Source of the DNA: Clostridia bacterium
Lineage (GTDB): Bacteria > Bacillota > Clostridia > Oscillospirales > Acutalibacteraceae
NCBI GenBank assembly: GCA_017437005.1
Contig: JAFSBZ010000041.1
Coordinates: 1-46,838, forward strand
Reading direction: 5' to 3'
Length of the DNA stretch: 46,838 bases
Shown here: one piece after another, positions 33,139 to 41,183 of the stretch
Layout: the number at the start of each line of letters is the position of its first letter
How positions within the stretch are numbered: the first letter of the stretch is position 1
Translations under genes and position numbers: made by a program
Notes under the pieces: generated by a model
Seen by the model: the letters and a program-made list of their open reading frames with translations, nothing else
Told to the model about the DNA's origin: nothing
Databases searched by the model: none

Positions 33139-35667
33139 ATGCCATACACATATACAAAAAATATTGAAAAATCTCCGCGTATACAGCGTCTTATCGATCA
33201 CCTTTATGCAAAGATGCCAGAGATAGAGGCTGATCGCGCCGTGCTTATAACCGAGAGTTATAAAGCCACCGAAGGCCAACCCATAGTTTTGCGCAGGGCA
33301 AAGGCGTTTGCACACATACTTGAAAATTTGCCTATAACAATTCGTCCTGAAGAATTGATTGTAGGTAGTAATTCCAAGGCTCCTCGCGGATGTCAGGTTT
33401 TCCCTGAATATTCTTACGAGTGGTTAGAGGCCGAGTTTGACACAGTTGCTACGCGTAGTGCTGACCCGTTCTATATTTCGGAAGAAACCAAGGCGAGACT
33501 TCGTGAGGTTTATCCTTATTGGAAGGGTAAAACTACAAGCGAGCTTGCAACTGCCTATATGTCTCCTGAAGCGCTTTGCGCAATCGAGCACAACATATTT
33601 ACAGTTGGTAACTATTTTTATAACGGAATCGGTCATTTTACCGTTGATTACGGCAAGGTGCTAAGCATTGGTTATAAAGGTATTATTGCCGAGGCGAATG
33701 ACGCTCTTGCCGCGCTTGACGTTGCTGATGCCGACTACGCTTCACGTAGCGCATTTTTACAGGCGGTAATAATCAGTTGCGATGCGGTTATAAATTACGC
33801 CGATCGTTATGCTACCCTTGCAAAACAAATGGCAGCGAGCGAACTTGATTCCAACCGTCGTGAAGAGCTTTTAAAAATTGCGGCAAACTGTGCTCGCGTG
33901 CCACGATATGGTGCAGAGTCTTTTTATGAGGCTTGTCAATCCTTCTGGTTTATACAGATGCTTTTACAGGTTGAGTCAAGCGGTCACTCGATTTCACCGG
34001 GGCGCTTTGACCAATATATGAATCCTTATTTTGAAAAGGATTTTAATTCGGGCAAAATTACGCGCGAGTTTGCGCAGGAGCTTGTTGACTGTATTTGGGT
34101 AAAGCTTAACGATTTAAACAAAGTTAGAGATGCGGCTTCAGCCGAAGGCTTTGCGGGATACAGCCTGTTCCAAAATCTTATTGCAGGCGGTCAGGACAAG
34201 TACGGCAACGACGCTACAAATGATGTATCATTTATGTGCATTAACGCAACGCTTCATGTAATGTTGCCTATGCCATCGTTCTCGGTTCGCGTATGGAACG
34301 GTAGTCCACACGAATTTTTGTTGCGCGCCGCTGAGGTCACCCGCACGGGCGTAGGCCTACCGGCTTATTACAACGATGAGGTTATTATTCCGTCACTTAT
34401 GAGTCGCGGTGTTACACTTGAAGATGCACGCAATTACAACATAATTGGTTGTGTAGAGCCACAAGCCCCTGCTAAAACTGACGGTTGGCACGATGCAGCA
34501 TTCTTTAATATGTGTCGTCCGCTTGAGCTTGTATTTTCTAACGGTGTTGACAAGGGTGTTCAGGTTGGACTTCGCACAGGCGAGCTACACGAATTTACCA
34601 CATTTGAAAAGTTTTATGATGCCTATAAGGCACAAATGAACTACTTTATAAAATTGCTTGTAAATGCTGACAACGCTATCGATATGGCGCACGCACGACG
34701 TTGCCCGTTACCGTATCAGTCTTGTATGATTGAGGACTGCATCGGTCGCGGCAAAAGCTTACAAGAGGGCGGTGCGATTTACAACTTTACAGGCCCTCAA
34801 GGCTTTGGAATAGCAAATATGACCGATGCGCTATTAGCCGTTAAGACACTTGTGTATGATAAAAAAGTCTTAAAACTTTGCGAACTTAAGGCGGCGCTCG
34901 ATAATAACTTTGGTCTTGATTTAGATACTCAAACCGCCGAAAAACTTACCAAAACGGTTGCCGAAAAGTTGGTTGCTGACGGTAAGATACTTACCGAAGA
35001 AGATATTAAGTCAATTTATCTTGCGGTGTCAAAAAATCCTGCATCAGATGAAGATAAAAAGCGTTACGGCGCGATACTTGAGCAAATTAACGAGTTGCCC
35101 AAATTTGGTAACGATTTAGCTGATGTTGATGCCTTTGCACGTGATGTTGCTTATACATATACAAAACCGCTCGAGCAATATAAAAACCCACGTGGCGGTA
35201 TGTTCCAGGCAGGTCTTTATCCTGTATCGGCAAATGTACCTTTGGGCGCGCAAACAGGCGCTACACCTGACGGAAGACCGGCATATACGCCAATTGCTGA
35301 TGGCGTAGGTCCTGCGGCCGGCAGAGACGTCAAGGGTCCGACAGCATCGGCAAACTCGGTGTCAAGGCTTGACCACTTTATTGCGTCAAACGGAACGCTC
35401 TTTAATATGAAATTCCATCCAAGTGCATTAGCAGGCCCCAGCGGTCTTGAGAGCTTTGTTGCTTTAGTGCGAGGCTTCTTTGACCAGAAGGGTATGCATA
35501 TGCAGTTTAACGTAGTAAGTCGTGAGACTTTACGTGATGCTCAAAAAAATCCTGATAAATACAAATCATTGGTAGTTCGTGTTGCGGGTTACAGCGCGCT
35601 GTTTACCACGCTTTCACGTTCTTTGCAGGATGATATTATTAACCGTACCGAGCAGGGAGGTTTTTAG
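33139..35667 (+). CDS. Glycyl radical diol dehydratase (B12-independent 1,2-propanediol dehydratase type)
   Basis: The protein has 842 residues from ATG 33139; the in-frame TTG two codons upstream is disfavoured by GTGAGG spacing. It is proposed to remove water from 1,2-propanediol to give propionaldehyde by radical chemistry. Catalytic Cys438 and Glu440 are in IIGCVEPQ, and Asp452 in GWHDAAFFN corresponds to Asp447 of glycerol dehydratase. The glycyl radical site is Gly817 in RVAGYSALF, 25 residues from the end. The CVE motif with the GWHDAAFFN segment points to diol/glycerol dehydratases rather than pyruvate formate-lyase (adjacent Cys-Cys). No encapsulation helix is obvious at either end. 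Glycerol or another diol cannot be excluded, but the aldolase in unit 2 supports propanediol. Confidence 0.88.
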   Translation: MPYTYTKNIEKSPRIQRLIDHLYAKMPEIEADRAVLITESYKATEGQPIVLRRAKAFAHILENLPITIRPEELIVGSNSKAPRGCQVFPEYSYEWLEAEFDTVATRSADPFYISEETKARLREVYPYWKGKTTSELATAYMSPEALCAIEHNIFTVGNYFYNGIGHFTVDYGKVLSIGYKGIIAEANDALAALDVADADYASRSAFLQAVIISCDAVINYADRYATLAKQMAASELDSNRREELLKIAANCARVPRYGAESFYEACQSFWFIQMLLQVESSGHSISPGRFDQYMNPYFEKDFNSGKITREFAQELVDCIWVKLNDLNKVRDAASAEGFAGYSLFQNLIAGGQDKYGNDATNDVSFMCINATLHVMLPMPSFSVRVWNGSPHEFLLRAAEVTRTGVGLPAYYNDEVIIPSLMSRGVTLEDARNYNIIGCVEPQAPAKTDGWHDAAFFNMCRPLELVFSNGVDKGVQVGLRTGELHEFTTFEKFYDAYKAQMNYFIKLLVNADNAIDMAHARRCPLPYQSCMIEDCIGRGKSLQEGGAIYNFTGPQGFGIANMTDALLAVKTLVYDKKVLKLCELKAALDNNFGLDLDTQTAEKLTKTVAEKLVADGKILTEEDIKSIYLAVSKNPASDEDKKRYGAILEQINELPKFGNDLADVDAFARDVAYTYTKPLEQYKNPRGGMFQAGLYPVSANVPLGAQTGATPDGRPAYTPIADGVGPAAGRDVKGPTASANSVSRLDHFIASNGTLFNMKFHPSALAGPSGLESFVALVRGFFDQKGMHMQFNVVSRETLRDAQKNPDKYKSLVVRVAGYSALFTTLSRSLQDDIINRTEQGGF

Positions 35668-35669
35668 TA

Positions 35670-36455
35670 TTGAGTGATTTGTCTGTAAGGGGCAGAATTT
35701 TTGATATTCAACGCTTTTCAACCCATGACGGACCGGGTATTCGAACTATAGTCTTTTTAAAAGGTTGCGCACTTCGTTGCCGATGGTGTTGCAATCCCGA
35801 ATCGCAATCTTATGAGATTGAAACAATGCTTCAAAACGGAAAACCAAAGATTATGGGACGTGACGTTACGGTTGGAGAGGTTTTAGCCGAAGTTTTGCAG
35901 GATAGACCGTATTACAATCGCTCTGGCGGCGGAGTGACGCTTTCGGGTGGCGAAAGCCTTTTACAGCCCGACTTTGCGGTAGCTTTGCTTAAAGCTTGTA
36001 AAGAAAACGGTATAAATACCGCTATTGAAACTACGGGCTTTGCAAATGCACAGGTAATAGAAAAATTCTTGCCATATCTTGATACTGTGCTTATGGATAT
36101 AAAGCACATAAACAGCGCAAAGCATAAGGAATTTACTTCGCAGTCAAACGAAAAAATTCTTGAAAATGCAAAATTAATCGCGCAAAAAGGAAACAAGCTT
36201 ATAGTTCGTGTTCCGGTAATACCTACATTCAATGATACAATTGCCGAAATTGCTGAGATTGCGGCATTTGCGGCATCCCTGCCTAATGTAAATGAAATAC
36301 ATTTGCTGCCGTATCACAGTATGGGCCGCGACAAATATACCGGCCTGGGACGTGAATATACAATGGGTGATATAAAATCGCCCACAAATGAATTAATGGA
36401 AGTGCTTAAACAAACCGCAGAACAGTTTGGACTTAAGACTCATATAGGAGGTTAG
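35670..36455 (+). CDS. Glycyl radical enzyme activase (radical SAM), lacking ferredoxin-like insert
   Basis: The protein has 261 residues. It starts at TTG 35670, two bases after the dehydratase stop, with AGGGAGG upstream. It uses S-adenosylmethionine and a 4Fe-4S cluster to create the glycyl radical on the dehydratase. Motifs: DGPGIRTIVFLKGC, the cluster motif C33-x3-C37-x2-C40 (CALRCRWC), SGGGVTLSGGE (SAM binding) and the later HLLPYHSMGRDKY. Between the cluster motif and SGGGVTLSGGE there are only about 50 residues and no cysteine pairs, so the two auxiliary 4Fe-4S clusters of many dehydratase activases are absent, as in pyruvate formate-lyase activase. It pairs with the gene before it. 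Confidence 0.93.
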   Translation: MSDLSVRGRIFDIQRFSTHDGPGIRTIVFLKGCALRCRWCCNPESQSYEIETMLQNGKPKIMGRDVTVGEVLAEVLQDRPYYNRSGGGVTLSGGESLLQPDFAVALLKACKENGINTAIETTGFANAQVIEKFLPYLDTVLMDIKHINSAKHKEFTSQSNEKILENAKLIAQKGNKLIVRVPVIPTFNDTIAEIAEIAAFAASLPNVNEIHLLPYHSMGRDKYTGLGREYTMGDIKSPTNELMEVLKQTAEQFGLKTHIGG

Positions 36456-36458
36456 AAG

Positions 36459-36818
36459 ATGCAATTTGATAACGATAAGGCTCGTATAATACAGGAGCTT
36501 GTCCCCGGTAAGCAGATAACACTTGCTCACATAATTGCAAATCCCGATGACATCCTTTATAAAAAGTTAGGGCTTGACCCAGCCGCCGAGCACAAGGGCG
36601 CTATCGGTATAATTACCGTATCACCAAGCGAAACAGCGATTATAGCAGGTGATATAGCAATCAAGGCTTCGGGCGCAGAGCTGGGATTTGTAGATCGTTT
36701 CAGCGGCACGGTTATTCTTACTGGTACCGTGTCCGAAGTCGAAGCATCGCTTCTTGCGATAACCGATTATGTGAAAAACAAGCTTGGGTTCACGGTTTGC
36801 GAAGTGACAAAAACCTAA
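36459..36818 (+). CDS. Microcompartment shell protein, permuted hexamer type (PduU/EutS-like)
   Basis: The protein has 119 residues, with GGAGG upstream. A BMC fold is visible, but the order is circularly permuted as in PduU/EutS. The extra N-terminal strand segment (KQITLAHIIANP) is followed by AIGIITVSPSETAIIAGDIAIKASGAELGFVDRFSGTVILTG and a final alpha/beta unit. In PduU the N-terminal strands form a small barrel closing the hexamer pore. It lies between the activase and the GTPase, with a one-base overlap to the latter. It is probably a minor facet tile. Confidence 0.88.
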   Translation: MQFDNDKARIIQELVPGKQITLAHIIANPDDILYKKLGLDPAAEHKGAIGIITVSPSETAIIAGDIAIKASGAELGFVDRFSGTVILTGTVSEVEASLLAITDYVKNKLGFTVCEVTKT

Positions 36819-37255
36819 TGAAAAAATTAATACTTATAGGGCGCAGTGGTGTCGGTAAGACAACACTGACCCAAGCGCTTAAAGGTGAAGAAACTCACTA
36901 TCAAAAAACACAGTATATAGATTATGGTGATTTCTTGATAGATACACCCGGCGAGTATGCTGAAAATCACGATCTTGGCGCGGCTTTGTGCCTTTACGCT
37001 TATGAGGCCGATATCGTGGCATTGCTTATTGCTGCCGACGAACAATATTCACTTTTTCCACCCAACATTACTTGCATGGTAAACCGCGAGGTTATAGGTA
37101 TTGTAACCAAGTGTGAAAAAGCAAATCCTGCTCGCGCAGAAAACTGGCTACGGCTTTCGGGGTGTGAAACGGTGTATAAGGTGGATTCCAAAACGGGAAA
37201 AGGCATAAATCAAGTGTTAGAACACCTTAAAAACCACAAAAAACCACAAAAATAA
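36818..37255 (+). CDS. Small P-loop GTPase of the EutP/PduV family
   Basis: The protein has 145 residues from ATG 36818, which overlaps the preceding stop codon by one base. The P-loop GRSGVGKTTL is at residues 7-16, DTPGEY is the Walker B/G3-like segment, and TKCEKAN corresponds to the base-specificity loop (N/TKxD variant). Members of this family are found in propanediol and ethanolamine microcompartment operons and are thought to act in positioning or assembly; their precise role is unsettled. It ends unit 1; unit 2 starts with its own promoter about 30 bp later. Confidence 0.88.
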   Translation: MKKLILIGRSGVGKTTLTQALKGEETHYQKTQYIDYGDFLIDTPGEYAENHDLGAALCLYAYEADIVALLIAADEQYSLFPPNITCMVNREVIGIVTKCEKANPARAENWLRLSGCETVYKVDSKTGKGINQVLEHLKNHKKPQK

Positions 37256-37287
37256 CGACAAAAACCAAAAAAATTACGTTTTTTATG

Positions 37288-37316
37288 TTGACTTTACCGC
37301 TTTTGTGTGGTATTAT
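37288..37316 (+). promoter_or_regulatory. Promoter of microcompartment unit 2
   Basis: TTGACT (37288-37293), 17 bp and TATTAT (37311-37316). The 12-mer CTTTTGTGTGGT is repeated here at 37300-37311 across the spacer and -10. A/C-rich ACCACAAAA repeats lie at about 37230-37252, just upstream. Confidence 0.85.
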
Positions 37317-37360
37317 CATAATGTATCAAAGCAAAATTTCAAAATTAAGGAGAAATTATT

Positions 37361-38155
37361 ATGGTAAACGAGTATGAAATCAAAAAACAAATATGCGACA
37401 TCGGTAAGCGTATTTATGACAAGGGAATGGTTGCTGCAAATGACGGTAACATTTCTGTAAAGCTTAACGATAACGAATTCCTTTGCACACCTACAGGTGT
37501 TAGTAAGGGCTTTATGACCCCTGAATTTATCTGTAAGGTTGACCGCGATGGTAAGGTTATTCAGGCAAACAAGGGCTTTAAGCCTTCTTCGGAAATCAAA
37601 ATGCATATGCGTGTATACAAAGAGCGTCCCGACGTAAATTCAGTTGTACACGCTCATCCTATGTATGCAACAGGCTTTGCTATTGCAGGTATTCCTCTAA
37701 CACAGCCAATCATGCCAGAGGCTGTAATCGCTCTTGGTTGTGTTCCGATTGCTGAATACGGTACACCTTCTACCGAAGAAATTCCTGATGCAGTTTCAAA
37801 GTACTTGCAGTCATTCGACGCAGTTCTTCTTGAAAACCACGGCGCACTTACATTCTCAGATTCACTTCTTGCTGCATATCACAAGATGGAATCAGTAGAA
37901 TTTTATGCAAAGCTTCTTTACATCTCTAAGCAATTGGGCGGCGCTAAAGAGCTTTCTGAGTCACAGGTACAGCGTCTTTATGAAATTCGTCGTCAGTTTG
38001 GTCTTAAGGGTAAACATCCTGCAGACCTTTGCCCAAATGTTAAAGAGGGCAAGCCAAGCTGTCACGGTTGTGGCGGTAGCTGCTCATGTGGCAAAGGCGA
38101 TAGTGATATGGTTGCCGAGATTACAAAGCGCGTTTTAGAACAGCTCGGTAAATAA
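37361..38155 (+). CDS. Class II aldolase (fuculose/rhamnulose-phosphate type) with Cys-rich linker and C-terminal encapsulation peptide
   Basis: The protein has 264 residues. It splits a deoxy-ketohexose 1-phosphate into dihydroxyacetone phosphate and lactaldehyde. Residues 1-210 are a class II aldolase/adducin domain: NDGNISVKL, PSSEIKMHM (catalytic Glu), VVHAHPMYATG (zinc HxH) and ENHGAL (third His). A linker with C-H-G-C-G-G-S-C-S-C at 234-243 follows, then the amphipathic helix DMVAEITKRVLEQL at the end, which matches encapsulation peptides. The enzyme is therefore probably inside or attached to the shell, as in other GRM5 loci. The linker is unusual and might bind metal. L-fuculose or L-rhamnulose phosphate cannot be distinguished. 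Confidence 0.9.
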   Translation: MVNEYEIKKQICDIGKRIYDKGMVAANDGNISVKLNDNEFLCTPTGVSKGFMTPEFICKVDRDGKVIQANKGFKPSSEIKMHMRVYKERPDVNSVVHAHPMYATGFAIAGIPLTQPIMPEAVIALGCVPIAEYGTPSTEEIPDAVSKYLQSFDAVLLENHGALTFSDSLLAAYHKMESVEFYAKLLYISKQLGGAKELSESQVQRLYEIRRQFGLKGKHPADLCPNVKEGKPSCHGCGGSCSCGKGDSDMVAEITKRVLEQLGK

Positions 38156-38157
38156 TT

Positions 38158-38637
38158 ATGAATGATCAGGCTCTGCAATCTATCGTAGAAAAGATAGTAA
38201 AACAGATTAAAGCACCGCAGGAAATTACGCTCGATGTTGCGCTTTCGCTTACCGAAAAGGTTAAGGCAAAGGCAAAAGAAATGGGCGTTAAGGCGGTTGT
38301 GGCTGTGTCAAACAAAGCGGGACATCCTGTTTTGGCAGAGTGTATGGATGATTCGTACATAGCAAGCTATGACATAGCGGTGCAAAAGGCATTTACGGTA
38401 GTATCCCTTAAAATGTCTACAGCTACGCTAAAACCACTGGCAAGCCCAGGCGGTTCGCTTTACGGAATACAGTTTACCAATGGTGGTAAAATCGTAATTT
38501 TCGGCGGTGGTGAACCACTAAAAAATGCACAGGGCGAAATAATAGGTGGTCTTGGTGTTAGCGGCGGCAGCGAGGAACAGGATTCTGCGCTGGCGGCTTA
38601 TGGTAAAGAAATTTTTGAGAAAGGACAGTATCTATAA
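38158..38637 (+). CDS. GlcG/HbpS (PduO C-terminal-like) protein with N-terminal encapsulation helix
   Basis: The protein has 159 residues. The first 18 (QALQSIVEKIVKQIK) form an amphipathic helix like the targeting peptides of the neighbouring enzymes. From about residue 25 on it is a GlcG/HbpS-like (DUF336) domain, the same fold as the C-terminal part of PduO: ALSLTEKVKAKAKEMGVKAVVAVSNKAG, then GIQFTNGG, IVIFGGGEPL and IGGLGVSGGS. Relatives bind heme or cobalamin-like cofactors, and in microcompartment loci the role is unclear. The adenosyltransferase part of PduO is missing, consistent with a B12-independent pathway. Confidence 0.85.
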   Translation: MNDQALQSIVEKIVKQIKAPQEITLDVALSLTEKVKAKAKEMGVKAVVAVSNKAGHPVLAECMDDSYIASYDIAVQKAFTVVSLKMSTATLKPLASPGGSLYGIQFTNGGKIVIFGGGEPLKNAQGEIIGGLGVSGGSEEQDSALAAYGKEIFEKGQYL

Positions 38638-39833
38638 TGGATATAAATTCTTCCAACATAGAGCAGATTGTGCGTCAGGTACTTGATAGTATGAACGGCA
38701 AGCCTGCGGCTCCTGTAGCAAGCGGCGCAATTCCTGCAACAGCAAAGGTTGCAATGCTTACAAGCCTTGAAAAATTTGAAATCAAAGAATATCCAATGCC
38801 CGTAGTTGGCGACGATGATGTCTTGGTTAAGGTAGAAGGCTGTGGTGTTTGCGGTACTGATGCTCACGAATATAAGCGTGACCCATTTGGTCTTATCCCT
38901 GTGGCGCTCGGTCACGAGGGAACAGGCGAAATTGTTAAAATGGGTAAAAATGTAAAAGTAGACTCGGCAGGCAAACCATTAAAGGTTGGCGACAAGGTTG
39001 TTACTTGTATGATATTTAAGGATAATCCTGATATCACAATGTATGACCTTAACAAGCAAAATGTTGGCGGCGCCGATGTTTACGGACTTCTTCCCGATGA
39101 TGATGTTCACCTAAACGGTTGGTTTAGTGACTACATATTAGTTCGTGGTGGCTCCACCATATTTAACGTAAGTGACTTGGATCTCGATTCAAGAATACTT
39201 ATCGAGCCCTGCGCAGTTCTTATTCATGCGGTAGAACGCGCAAAAACAACCGGCATTTTAAGATTTAACAGCCGCGTTGTAGTGCAAGGCTGCGGACCTA
39301 TTGGTCTTATTTGTATAGCAGTACTTCGCACAATGGGTATTGAAAATATCGTTGCTGTTGACGGCGAGGAAAAACGTCTTCAATTTGCAAAGGAAATGGG
39401 CGCAAATGCTACTGTTAACTTTAAAAACCACAACGGTATTGAGGCTTTGGCAGATGGCGTTAAGAATGCATTTGGCGGATACCTCGCAGACTTTGCATTC
39501 CAGTGTACAGGTTCACCTATAGCGCACAGCAATATTTATAAGTTTATACGTAACGGCGGTGGCCTTTGCGAACTTGGCTTCTTTATTAATGGCGGTGACG
39601 CTACGATTAATCCACACTTTGACATTTGCTCAAAAGAAATTACAACCGTTGGTTCTTGGGTATACACTCTTCGCGATTATGCAACAACCTTTGATTTCTT
39701 AAAGCGCGCCAAGGGAATAGGACTTCCTATTGAAAAACTCATTACACACAAATATCCTCTTGAACAAATTGACGAAGCATTTAAGACTAATCTTAAAATG
39801 GAAGGTCTTAAAATCGCTATTGTTAATAAGTAA
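38637..39833 (+). CDS. Zinc-dependent medium-chain alcohol dehydrogenase with N-terminal encapsulation peptide
   Basis: The protein has 398 residues, starting in the preceding stop codon (TAATG). Residues 5-19 (SNIEQIVRQVLDSMN) form an encapsulation helix followed by a Pro/Ala-rich linker. The catalytic zinc site is visible as GVCGTDAHEYK (Cys) and GHEGTGEI (His, Glu). VVQGCGPIGLICIAV is the NAD(P)-binding loop. The four cysteines of the structural zinc loop of many MDR enzymes are not present. It may reduce propionaldehyde to propanol (NAD+ recycling within the shell) or lactaldehyde to propanediol; sequence alone does not decide. Many related loci use iron-type enzymes for this step. Confidence 0.88.
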   Translation: MDINSSNIEQIVRQVLDSMNGKPAAPVASGAIPATAKVAMLTSLEKFEIKEYPMPVVGDDDVLVKVEGCGVCGTDAHEYKRDPFGLIPVALGHEGTGEIVKMGKNVKVDSAGKPLKVGDKVVTCMIFKDNPDITMYDLNKQNVGGADVYGLLPDDDVHLNGWFSDYILVRGGSTIFNVSDLDLDSRILIEPCAVLIHAVERAKTTGILRFNSRVVVQGCGPIGLICIAVLRTMGIENIVAVDGEEKRLQFAKEMGANATVNFKNHNGIEALADGVKNAFGGYLADFAFQCTGSPIAHSNIYKFIRNGGGLCELGFFINGGDATINPHFDICSKEITTVGSWVYTLRDYATTFDFLKRAKGIGLPIEKLITHKYPLEQIDEAFKTNLKMEGLKIAIVNK

Positions 39834-39844
39834 GGAGAACATTT

Positions 39845-40159
39845 ATGGGTAAGGCTACAGGTATTTTAGAGGTGTTTGGTCTTGTAGCGGCTTTTGTGGC
39901 CTGCGATGCAGGTTGCAAAGCGGCAGATGTTACTGTTGAAAACTTTGACAAAAACAAGCCCGGTAATGCCGACGAATTAGAGGTTCCGTTAATTGTAGCA
40001 ATAAAGTTTCGCGGTTCGGTTGATGCGGTTGAAGCTGCTATGGAAGCGGCAAAGCAGGCGGCAGAAAATGTGACAGGCGTAGTTGCAAGTCATATTATTA
40101 CTCGAACCGAAGAAGATACAGAACCTATGTTAAAGCTTAACGCTTTTGATAAAAATTAA
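39845..40159 (+). CDS. Microcompartment hexameric shell protein with extended loop
   Basis: The protein has 104 residues, with AAGGAG upstream. One BMC domain: GILEVFGLVAAFVACDAGCKAADV for the first part, then GVVASHIITR at the end. Where PduA-like proteins have a short GTEKIGSG pore segment, this one has a longer, charged stretch (NFDKNKPGNADELEVP), so the pore should be larger, gated or blocked. Two cysteines lie four apart in the first helix. It is the first in a row of five hexamer-type genes. Confidence 0.87.
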   Translation: MGKATGILEVFGLVAAFVACDAGCKAADVTVENFDKNKPGNADELEVPLIVAIKFRGSVDAVEAAMEAAKQAAENVTGVVASHIITRTEEDTEPMLKLNAFDKN

Positions 40160-40186
40160 TAAAAATCATCTTTGGAGGATAAAGAT

Positions 40187-40459
40187 ATGAAAGAAGCACT
40201 TGGTATGGTAGAAACCCGCGGTCTTACGGCTGCTATTGAAGCGGCTGATGCAATGGTAAAGGCTGCAGAAGTAACACTCATTGGCACCGAAAAAATCGGT
40301 TCAGGTCTTGTATCTGTAATGGTACGCGGCGATGTTGGCGCTGTAAAGGCTGCTGTTGAAGCAGGCTCTGCAAACGCTTCACGTCTTGGCGAGCTTGTAG
40401 CAGTACACGTAATCCCAAGACCTCACGCTGATGTAGAAAAAATACTTCCTAAATTTTAA
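40187..40459 (+). CDS. Microcompartment hexameric shell protein (PduA/PduJ-like)
   Basis: The protein has 90 residues from ATG 40187, with GGAGG at 40174-40178; the TTG at 40172 overlaps that site and is rejected. A standard BMC-H domain: [20 protein letters not shown], the pore loop [14 protein letters not shown] with the KIGSG of PduA, and [16 protein letters not shown]. It is one of three near-alike paralogues in this operon (the others are at 40905-41183 and 41238-41516). Such proteins form the bulk facets and let small polar substrates such as propanediol pass. Confidence 0.95.
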   Translation: MKEALGMVETRGLTAAIEAADAMVKAAEVTLIGTEKIGSGLVSVMVRGDVGAVKAAVEAGSANASRLGELVAVHVIPRPHADVEKILPKF

Positions 40460-40476
40460 TTAAGAGGTAACAACTT

Positions 40477-40776
40477 ATGAAGTCTATAGGACTTATAGAG
40501 GTTTCGGGCGTAACGGCTGCTATTGATTGCCTTGATATTATGTGCAAATCGGCAGACGTAGAGTTCGTAACTTGGGAGCGCAAGCTCGGTGGTAGACTTG
40601 TGACAGTTGTGGTTGAGGGTCAGGTTTCGGCGGTTACCGCTGCGGTTGAAAATGCTATGGCAAATGCTATAAAGCAGCCTGTTTCACACGCTGTTATTGC
40701 AAGTCCTCACGAAGAGGTTCAGCGTCTTTTAGAGTTAAGCGCTTCGCGTATGAAAAAGAAAGAAGGTAGTAAGTAA
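40477..40776 (+). CDS. Microcompartment hexameric shell protein, divergent pore
   Basis: The protein has 99 residues, with AGAGGT upstream. BMC-H domain starting [20 protein letters not shown]. The pore loop reads [13 protein letters not shown] in place of the PduA-type TEKIGSGLV, giving a bulkier, positively charged opening. The C-terminus is extended by Lys/Glu ([12 protein letters not shown]). Its stop codon overlaps the start of the next shell gene. Likely a minor shell tile of different permeability. Confidence 0.9.
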   Translation: MKSIGLIEVSGVTAAIDCLDIMCKSADVEFVTWERKLGGRLVTVVVEGQVSAVTAAVENAMANAIKQPVSHAVIASPHEEVQRLLELSASRMKKKEGSK

Positions 40777-41183
40777 TGGCTGCTTCCGGAACAAGCGGTA
40801 AAAAAACTACTGCAAAAAAATCAACAACTGCTAAAGCGTCTGCGGCTAAAAAGCCAATGGAGGCTAAGGCGGATATAGAACCTAAGGTAAAGGAGGTAAA
40901 GAAAATGGCACTTGAAGCATTAGGTATGGTAGAAACCCGTGGTCTTGTAGCTGCAATCGAAGCTGCAGATGCAATGGTAAAGGCTGCAAACGTAGAGCTT
41001 ATCGGCACCGAAAAAATCGGTTCGGGTCTTGTATCTGTAATGGTACGTGGTGACGTAGGCGCTGTTAAGGCTGCTGTAGAGGCAGGTTCTTCTTCAGCCG
41101 GTTCTTTAGGTGAGGTTATTGCAACACACGTAATTCCAAGACCTCACAACGATGTGGAGAAAATTCTTCCCACACTCAAATAA
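40776..41183 (+). CDS. Microcompartment hexameric shell protein with Lys/Ala-rich N-terminal extension
   Basis: The full-length form has 135 residues, starting at ATG 40776 in the stop codon of the preceding gene. Residues 1-43 are low-complexity and basic (about 12 Lys, with [14 protein letters not shown]), unlike any other shell protein here. From Met44 on it is a standard PduA-like BMC-H domain of 92 residues, nearly identical to the next gene (only Asn/Gly and Thr/Ser changes near the end). Met44 is preceded by AGGAGG 8 bp upstream, so a normal-length protein is probably also made from ATG 40905. The extension could be an addition gained by in-frame fusion, pointing outward or into the lumen. 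It has no similarity to encapsulation helices that I can see. Confidence 0.88.
   Translation: MAASGTSGKKTTAKKSTTAKASAAKKPMEAKADIEPKVKEVKKMALEALGMVETRGLVAAIEAADAMVKAANVELIGTEKIGSGLVSVMVRGDVGAVKAAVEAGSSSAGSLGEVIATHVIPRPHNDVEKILPTLK
40889..40907 (+). promoter_or_regulatory. Internal ribosome site and start inside a shell gene
   Basis: AAAGGAGGT (40889-40897) and ATG (40905-40907) in the same frame as the gene starting at 40776. The spacing is 8 nt from AGGAGG. The next shell gene has AGGAGG at the same distance from the same ATG GCA CTT start. Confidence 0.8.

Noticed and set aside
33139-35667. Pyruvate formate-lyase or choline TMA-lyase identity
   Set aside because: The active-site region has CVEP with GWHDAAFFN as in diol/glycerol dehydratases, not the adjacent Cys-Cys of pyruvate formate-lyase; no choline-type accessory genes are nearby and the locus has a class II aldolase.
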